Origin: Salminus brasiliensis | Lineage: Eukaryota > Chordata > Actinopteri > Characiformes > Bryconidae | DNA length: 64,000 nucleotides | Reading direction: 5' to 3' | Assembly: GCF_030463535.1 (NCBI RefSeq) | Contig: NC_132878.1 | Span: forward strand, 97,276,591 to 97,340,590 | Shown here: positions 61,001 to 64,000 of the stretch, one piece after another | How the letters are laid out: each line of letters starts with the position of its first letter | Position numbering within the stretch: position 1 is the first letter of the stretch | Program-made: the position numbers and the translations under genes | Notes under the pieces: generated by a model | Database searches by the model: none | What the model saw: only the letters and a program-made list of their open reading frames with translations | Told to the model about the DNA's origin: nothing

Positions 61001-62641
61001 GCTCTTCCACTGCTCCACAGCTCCTCAATGCTGGGGGTCTTTATACCCCTCTACTAGCCCACACCTGGCATTATTAGGCAGCATGGAGCTGATAGGGTCA
61101 TGATGTTGATCTGCTCCAGAGAGTCCTATTCTATTGGCAGAACTTCTCTACAGGGTCTAGACAAGCTGTGTGTGCATTTGCACATCTGTGTCAGCAATAA
61201 GTGCAAACTAAGCAAGTAGCTGAATGCATTCAACAGAAGGGGTGTCCACAAACATTTGGACATGTAGTGTAGCTAGGAGAGGCCCGTCAGTAACAGTAGC
61301 GTAAGCCTGTTCCTCACTTCCTCTCAACCTGTCATTTACTGTTAGCCACATTAGCGGTTTTAGTGCAGTAGTGCTTTTAAGGCCCTAGTCGAACCCCAGC
61401 TGAGAAGTGCAGCATTAGCGGGCGTCACTTACATTAGCTCTAACAGCAGATCAGCATCTTCACTGAGACTCATGTAATGTTGTGTTTAAGCACTTTTACT
61501 GAGCTCTGAGGATGTATTAGCATTTCATGGGTCACCATTAGCATCCCAAAGAGCCTTCTGCAGTGTTTTTCAACATGTCTGCCATCGATTTCCTCCCCAG
61601 TTTGGTCATTTCCTGTTCTCTCCCAGCAGCTAGGACCCCCCTTATCAAGCTGAAGGCTAGCGTGGGCTTCCTCTAAGACCCGCGATACTTCACAACCACA
61701 TCACAACTGCTACTTACGCCACAGCACTGGAGCTCAACATGCTAGGAGGAGAATGCTAATGCTAATTGCTAATTCTTTTACGTCAGCTTAGCGACGCCTG
61801 AGCTGGCTAGCCTTACCCATGCTGAGTGACCAACCACCAGGCTAACCGCCCAGAGAGAGAGGGCAGTTACGAGATTCTCTGATTACGGATGGCTGTGGCA
61901 TCACTGCTTGAGAAGTTCTGCCAATAGAATAGGACTCTCTGGAGCAGATCAACATCATGACCCTATCAGCTCCATGCTGCCTAATAATGCCAGGCGTGGG
62001 CTAGAGGGGTATAAAGACCCCCAGCATTGAGGAGCTGTGGAGCAGTGGAGGAACTGTGTTTCCTGGAATGATGGATGGTGGTGGAGCTCCATCTTCAGTA
62101 CTTTAGGGATGAGGTGGGGAGCTGGAGATGATTGAGGTGAGGTGGTGATCATCATTATCCAACACCCTGACCTCAGTAATGCAATCAAATCCTCACAGCA
62201 ATACTCCTCCAAAATCACCCCACAAGACTGATGCCTGATGTTTTGGAGATGGTCCTAATGTTATGGCTGTTTGGTGTATAGTCAGTATAAGATGTCTACA
62301 TTTAGCTTCCTGTAGCTAACCAGCAATGGAAGTGCATGCCCCACCAATTAGCATGGTGCTACGCCTGGAGAACCCATCAATCAAACTCTCCTCTCTGTTG
62401 CAGATTTACAGCTATGGGGACATGATTGGCACGGTGACGGACGATCGCTTTGTTGACCGCCTGGACTGGAACGGCAGCAAGAAGACACTGGACCTGCAGG
62501 ACGGATCCATCTACATCCTCAACGTCACCTTCAACGACACGGGCACCTACCGCTGCTACTTCGACCGTATGCTCACCTTCGAGTACTACGAGTTCCGCAC
62601 CAACACCACCAAATTCATCACCATGAATGTGGTGCCCAAGG
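33008..62641 (+). CDS. scn1b: Voltage-gated sodium channel beta-1 subunit, 5' partial (exons 1-3)
   Basis: Single-pass type I membrane protein that modulates gating and surface level of Nav alpha subunits in neurons and muscle and acts as a cell-adhesion molecule. Exons 33008-33059, 58754-58920 and 62404-62641 join in phase to 152 codons plus one base. Residues 1 to about 20 are a hydrophobic signal peptide. The V-type Ig domain follows with cysteines 25, 44, 47 and 124, matching human C21-C43 and C40-C121 pairs. N-glycosylation sequons are at N96, N113, N117 and N140. CVEVDSDTEAV, CISCK and WNGSKKTLDLQDGSI are diagnostic. The two extra residues between WNGS and DLQD fit beta-1 and not beta-3. 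Exon 2 is 167 nt, as in human. The transmembrane and tail exons are beyond the right edge. Fish may carry two co-orthologues (scn1ba, scn1bb); I cannot tell which. Confidence 0.9.
33245..33356. repeat. (GT)n microsatellite at start of scn1b intron 1
   Basis: About 110 bases of GT broken by TATG, starting 185 bases after the exon 1 donor. Confidence 0.95.
33400..33960. repeat. 160-200 bp tandem repeat, three copies
   Basis: TTCTGTAGTTATGTCAGTGG, TATCTAGAACTTCAGAGAA, GCATTGTCTTTGCC and TGTATACGGTTCTTTAAAGA recur in order three times (the last at 33,538, 33,701 and 33,901). Confidence 0.88.
33961..34985. repeat. Region saturated with GGTTCT / AGAACC words
   Basis: GGTTCT, AGAACC and longer GGTTCTTTAAAGAACC-like half-palindromes occur every few tens of bases on both strands. 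Not a regular tandem. It looks like old, repeatedly rearranged copies of the unit to its left. A C homopolymer follows near 35,017. Confidence 0.6.
35140..36180. repeat. TTTCAGTAGTTTAAT-type minisatellite, first block
   Basis: Units of about 15-30 bases near CAGTTCTAATTTCAGTAGTT followed by TAATTTACAG, in variable order, over 1 kb. The same family forms a second block at 37,567-37,964. Confidence 0.93.
36181..36682. other. Unassigned intron sequence
   Basis: No exon supported. Short open frames lack splice signals or domains. Confidence 0.4.
36683..37074 (+). mobile_element. MITE-like family A copy
   Basis: TTTGGACAAAAGTATTGGGA through TCCACAAACATGTGGACATG then TAGTG-TA. About 390 bases with internal deletion. 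Confidence 0.88.
37382..38190. repeat. Duplicated segment, copy A, split by a minisatellite
   Basis: GGGTTTTATTTGGATCGTTA, GCAAGTGCTGGTTAAATAAT, GAATGGAGTGATCAGACTCG on the left and AATCACAATTTTAGAACC-type, TTATAATCAGACTAAATTCC on the right match copy B (39,595-40,015). The two halves are separated by the array at 37,567-37,964. Confidence 0.85.
37567..37964. repeat. 30-bp minisatellite, second block, inside copy A
   Basis: About 14 units near CAGTTGTAATTTCAGTAGTT followed by TAATATACAG. Same family as 35,140-36,180. Confidence 0.93.
38191..39594. other. AT-rich intron sequence with a CpG-rich patch
   Basis: 38,191-39,180 is AT-rich without signals. 39,200-39,590 is GC- and CpG-rich with GGCGGCGGCAGCAGTGG. 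A 109-codon open frame there has a GSGGGSSGG tract but no recognisable domain and no clear splice sites. Confidence 0.45.
39595..40015. repeat. Duplicated segment, copy B, uninterrupted
   Basis: Matches copy A on both sides of the point where the minisatellite sits in A. Here only a few bases (CAAGGTTCAAGAG) separate the two halves. It ends near GATCTACTTTGATTGGAAC. Confidence 0.85.
40016..40830. other. Unassigned intron sequence
   Basis: GATCGGATC/GATCTGATC words near 39,835-39,865 and 40,670-40,695, and several GCTAA/TTAGC words. No exon supported. Confidence 0.45.
40831..41117 (+). mobile_element. MITE-like family B (CAGGGCTGGGCGATAT ends)
   Basis: Left end CAGGGCTGGGCGATATG, right end AATGGCCCAGCTCTAA, an imperfect ~16-base inverted pair around about 285 bases of AT-rich, non-coding sequence with TCACGATATTTAAAG. 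A family of this look is widespread in teleosts. Superfamily not assigned. Confidence 0.75.
41131..41228 (+). pseudogene. Tc1-like transposase fragment 1
   Basis: CTTCTGTCCGCCAAGACCAG on, reading SAKTRKLRLQW in frame, matches the stretch just before the DDE-domain catalytic region of fish Tc1 transposases as I know it. About 30 codons only, not followed by the catalytic motif. Decayed remnant. Confidence 0.6.
41229..41784. other. Unassigned intron sequence
   Basis: No exon or named repeat. Confidence 0.4.
41785..42085 (+). mobile_element. MITE-like family A, right end missing
   Basis: TATATGGACAAAAGTATTGG through the CTTTATACCCCCCATTGGGC segment and GCAGCATGG. The right terminal repeat is lost. 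Confidence 0.85.
42086..42680. other. Intron sequence with GT/GA tract
   Basis: GTGTGTGAGTGAGTG and GAGAGAGAGTGAG tract near 42,300-42,372, AT-rich after 42,530. AGGGCTGGGTGAATTAAT near 42,594 may be a degraded family-B end. Confidence 0.5.
42681..42840 (+). pseudogene. Tc1-like transposase fragment 2
   Basis: CTTCTGTCCGCCAAGAACAG on, reading SAKNRKLRLQW, same subfamily as fragment 1. After AEDW it is broken by a stop and a deletion, then resumes in GGCCTGGTGTGAACAATCCA, corresponding to the VSTVQAGG region. Not functional. Confidence 0.6.
42841..43250. other. AT-rich intron sequence with (AAT)n
   Basis: (AAT)n run at about 43,027-43,058. Repeated CACGGCTTAGC / CAGAGCTTAGCCC words near 43,170-43,240. 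Confidence 0.5.
43251..43330 (-). mobile_element. Probable retroposon 3' tail with (TATC)n
   Basis: On the minus strand TTGGGGATCAATAAAGTATC runs into (TATC)n. This tail form is common at 3' ends of fish non-LTR elements. Only the tail is visible. Confidence 0.45.
43630..43857 (-). mobile_element. tRNA-derived SINE
   Basis: On the minus strand AGTGGTTAGAGCTCCGGG (A-box-like TGGTTAGAG) is followed at the right spacing by GTGGGTTCGATTCCCGG (B box), then GGGCCCTTGAGCAAGACCCT and CACCCTCTCTGCTTCCCAGG, typical of a widespread fish SINE body. A CA microsatellite sits in its 3' part (43,680-43,713). Confidence 0.75.
43976..44200 (-). other. Candidate exon antisense to scn1b, unrecognised
   Basis: On the minus strand TCTATGTTTGTAG|TGACACC could be an acceptor and GGGACACAG|GTGTAGG a donor. 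Between them are 225 bases, 75 codons, open throughout and phase 1 at both ends. The predicted product is not low-complexity and includes MATKLQISPPDDLKPTEGFY, NTSVNTAFNQEQ and STDFPFNEAIIQRDTG. I do not recognise the family and see no partner exon. It could be a nested gene, a captured exon in a transposon, or chance. Confidence 0.3.
44357..44577 (-). mobile_element. MITE-like family A fragment, interior plus left arm
   Basis: TGGTGCTTCATCCAGTACTT, GATGATGAGGTGGGGTGGTG, ATCATCATCATC, then CTCTGGACAGTAGAGACAGT and AACAGAAGCAGGGGAAGC. Both terminal repeats are absent. Confidence 0.8.
44765..46005. repeat. 29-bp minisatellite, left block
   Basis: About 42 units near GCTTCATACTGGATATTAAT followed by GTTATTAGA. 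Variation is mainly GTTATT, GCTATT or GATATT and GAGCTTC or GAACTTC, and the variants recur in blocks. Confidence 0.95.
46006..46431. other. Unique island inside the 29-bp array
   Basis: About 425 bases with no trace of the repeat unit. Small open frames on both strands (about 80-90 codons) lack domains and splice signals. Confidence 0.55.
46432..46870. repeat. 29-bp minisatellite, right block
   Basis: Same unit as the left block, about 15 copies, more diverged toward its right end. Confidence 0.95.
46871..47430. other. Unassigned intron sequence
   Basis: No exon, RNA gene or recognised repeat. Confidence 0.4.
47431..49370. repeat. GTATGGGTATAGAT-type minisatellite, 1.9 kb
   Basis: Short units (mostly 10 to 22 bases) near TATAGATGTGTATGGG with longer blocks repeated in order, for example the block holding ATAAATTGATTTAGATGGG, which recurs near 48,250, 48,590 and 48,860. 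Strand asymmetric: the plus strand has almost no C. Confidence 0.93.
49371..50922. other. Unassigned intron sequence
   Basis: (GT)n at about 49,781-49,819, a TTTAATTTAATTTAATTTAA tract near 50,000-50,070, and a CTCCTTTCCT pyrimidine-rich tract near 50,505-50,640. No exon supported. Confidence 0.5.
50923..54650. repeat. Complex higher-order satellite, 3.7 kb
   Basis: Built from roughly 14-33 base pieces such as TTAGCTAGAGCAGTTAACAT, CTAGATAAC, GAGTCACTAACATCTAGCTA and GAGAAGACAACATTAGC. The left end has near-exact 99-bp units (GACGACATTAGC at 50,941, 51,040, 51,139 and 51,238). Further right, several-hundred-base blocks repeat, marked by CTTACATCTAGCTAGAGAAG at about 51,850, 52,035, 52,836 and, with one change, 53,239. 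Confidence 0.95.
54651..55430. other. Intron sequence between two large arrays
   Basis: Moderately CpG-rich around 54,740-54,860, (GA)n at about 54,986-55,022. A 27-codon frame at 54,811-54,894 reads MAAGRAAVAVTALLCLSHG on, resembling a signal peptide, but no good donor follows it in the right phase. Confidence 0.4.
55431..58150. repeat. 41-bp minisatellite with nested higher-order repeats, 2.7 kb
   Basis: Units near ATAAATGTTAGTATTCAGTA followed by TATTAGAGCTTATAACGTTAC. Rare variants mark a 1,264-bp period: CAGTATATTTGAGC at 55,981 and 57,245, and CAATATATTAGAG at 56,139 and 57,403. A 492-bp (12-unit) duplication lies within it (CTGTATATTAGAG at 56,261 and 56,753). Confidence 0.96.
58151..58753. 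other. End of scn1b intron 1
   Basis: Single-copy-looking sequence with a short (GT)n run at about 58,723-58,741 just before the exon 2 acceptor. Confidence 0.5.
58754..58920 (+). CDS. scn1b: scn1b exon 2 (first half of Ig domain)
   Basis: Acceptor TGTCCCTGTAG, donor CCAC|GTGAGT. Encodes CVEVDSDTEAVAGKGFKLGC then ISCKMRGEV and VDWWFMAKGEEDFTH. W61 is the conserved Ig-core tryptophan. Confidence 0.95.
58950..60500. repeat. G-poor C/T-rich minisatellite in scn1b intron 2
   Basis: Left part has ~38-40 bp units near CTTACCCTCTCATACCCGTA followed by CCCATCTACTCCTATACCCC. The right part degrades to CCCATCCATCCC-type words. The plus strand has almost no G, so stop codons are rare and frames run open, including the exon 2 frame. 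Confidence 0.93.
60501..60879. other. Unassigned intron sequence
   Basis: No exon or named repeat. Confidence 0.4.
60880..61269 (+). mobile_element. MITE-like family A copy
   Basis: TTTGGACAAAAGTATTGGGA through TCCACAAACATTTGGACATG then TAGTG-TA. About 390 bases, internally deleted. Confidence 0.88.
61270..61911. other. Unassigned intron sequence
   Basis: Several TTAGC/GCTAA words. No exon supported. Confidence 0.4.
61912..62217 (-). mobile_element. MITE-like family A, reverse fragment
   Basis: TTCTGCCAATAGAATAGGAC, CTAGAGGGGTATAAAGACCC, CATTGAGGAGCTGTGGAGCA to TCCTCCAAAATC. Both terminal repeats are absent. It ends about 190 bases before scn1b exon 3. Confidence 0.85.
62404..62641 (+). 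CDS. scn1b: scn1b exon 3 (second half of Ig domain)
   Basis: Acceptor CTCTCTGTTGCAG, donor AAGG|GTGAGT. Encodes IYSYGDMIGTVTDDRFVDRL, WNGSKKTLDLQDGSI, LNVTFNDTGTYRC and the juxtamembrane FITMNVVPK. The D-x-G-x-Y-x-C motif (118-124) is intact. Confidence 0.95.
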
Positions 62642-64000
62642 GTGAGTGACCGCCGGACGGCCTGCTGCTGTTAGAGCTGTAGGGGGGGGGTGGGCGGCTC
62701 CATATTAATACCTGTGGGGTTAGAATGGGATTTCCTAAAAGCTCCAGTAGTTGGAATGTGGAGGTGTCCCAATACTCCATGTAGTGTATATATATATGTG
62801 GGTACAGTGCTCATAGCGTACTGATTTTATTGCCACAGTTTATTCAGTGTATTTTCTTCAATCATTCTGATTCACACACAAATGAATCAAATTGAATCAA
62901 ACTGAATCAGAATCAGAATTCAGTTTCAGAATGGACTGAATCATTCTCAGAATTGGGGCGTGAGATGTTTTCTCACGGGGAGGGGCAACATTAGTAAGCA
63001 ACAGCCCTGGGAAAGGGGTGTGGCCACTGTGACCCGAGGCAACACAGACGCAGGGTCAAAGTGACTCACAAACGGCCCTTAGGTGGACACCAGCCTCTAC
63101 AGTGACACACCAGCCCCTTTTTGTTTTAGCTCTATGCACCGTCTGGGGCTTGTTTCTGTGACTGGCCACAGGTGAGCTTCATCAGGGCGATGGGCGTGGT
63201 CCTGTGGGGGTTGGCCCATTACTGTCCCGCCTCCTGAGGTGAACTGTATGTACTGTCCCGCCGGAGCTGTAAACTCCCAGATGAATCAGCAGGGGGTGCT
63301 GTCGGACAGGGGCTGTAGTGACTATGATGATTGTTTATGTTTATTAAGCGTAAGCGTGTTTACGTCTAGCATGTCTGCCCCTAGCAACGGTTGCTTGGTA
63401 ACAGACAAAATAATTGATTTCAGGTAAAATAAGACCTCTTTCTGTAACACACACACACACACACACACTGCCGTAGACATGACATGTTATATTGGACATT
63501 GCCTCATTGGGACAGAACGTCCTGACCGGCTGTCAGAAGCAAGGACACAGGAAGTGTCTTCTTTGTGTGAAAGTAAACAGATTTCCAAGGCAACCGCTCC
63601 AGGCTTCTCGTCTCTATTGGACTCACACACACACACACACTTGCCTGTCAGCCCGCAGGTAACACACCCCTGAATAGCTGCTGTTTCGTACAGCGGTGCC
63701 AGTCCACGTATCTCTCATGCGACTGTTGCAAGAGCAGGACACATGCTCGTGGTTGTGGGTTTGATACCCAGGCCCACTAAGCTGCCACTGCTAGGCCTCT
63801 CTTAAGCCTCTCCACTCCAGTAGTACAGAGGTCACTCATAGAACCAGGACATTTTAGATGACCCATTCATTTTGGACTCGCTCAGGAGCGCCCCTTGGTG
63901 TCCGACAAACCCTGAAGGCATTCTTAAGTGACATTCTCCTCTGGTCAGTCAGGCCAGTCGGAGGCTCTTTTACCCAGAAACGGCAATTTTTTATAGCGGG
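62642..64000. other. Start of scn1b intron 3
   Basis: No transmembrane exon recognised before the window ends. TGGAGGTGTCCCAATACTCC near 62,758 is a family-A end remnant. (CA)n runs at about 63,447-63,469 and 63,623-63,641. Confidence 0.6.
63721..63830 (+). mobile_element. Degenerate SINE copy
   Basis: GTGGTTGTGGGTTTGATACC then GCTGCCACTGCTAGGCC matches the B-box and following body of the SINE at 43,630-43,857, in plus orientation and more diverged. Confidence 0.55.

Overview
This is vertebrate nuclear DNA, almost certainly from a ray-finned fish. It holds two spliced genes with long introns, all introns follow the GT-AG rule, and most of the rest is microsatellites, minisatellites and short inverted-repeat transposons. 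One transposon family, with arms reading GGACAAAAGTATTGGGACACC and GGTGTCCACAAAC, occurs about fifteen times; I associate it with otophysan fishes (characins, catfishes, knifefishes). That placement is inference, and I cannot name the species.

The two recognisable genes lie head to head. On the minus strand, 25,262 down to 15,397, is a complete 11-exon psmc4 (26S proteasome ATPase RPT3/S6b). Its exons join into an intact 418-codon frame with Walker A, Walker B, arginine fingers and a C-terminal HbYX motif. On the plus strand, starting at 33,008, is the 5' part of scn1b (voltage-gated sodium channel beta-1 subunit). Three exons give a signal peptide and the whole V-type immunoglobulin domain (152 codons). 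The transmembrane and cytoplasmic exons must lie past the right edge. Human PSMC4 and SCN1B are both on 19q13, so linkage is expected, but the two genes have unrelated jobs.

Layout: 1-15 kb is intergenic. It has a CpG-rich promoter-like patch near 6.5-6.9 kb flanked on both sides by the same family of ~31-bp tandem repeats, then AT-rich DNA with two unconvincing exon-like pieces. 15.1-25.4 kb is psmc4, with transposon fragments, SINE-like pieces and a 1.2-kb CpG-rich minisatellite in its introns. 25.4-32.8 kb is the shared upstream region: an AT-rich minisatellite that has co-amplified a transposon fragment, a CpG/CT-rich patch and a 35-bp minisatellite. 33-58.7 kb is scn1b intron 1 (25.7 kb), nearly half of it tandem repeats, including a 3.7-kb and a 2.7-kb array with clear higher-order structure. 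58.7-64 kb holds scn1b exons 2 and 3 with a G-poor repeat between them.

I found no convincing undescribed gene system. The most interesting material is repeat architecture: nested higher-order arrays, a duplicated segment with a minisatellite present in only one copy, and a transposon end amplified inside a minisatellite. There is also one well-formed, unrecognised 75-codon exon candidate on the strand opposite scn1b (43,976-44,200).
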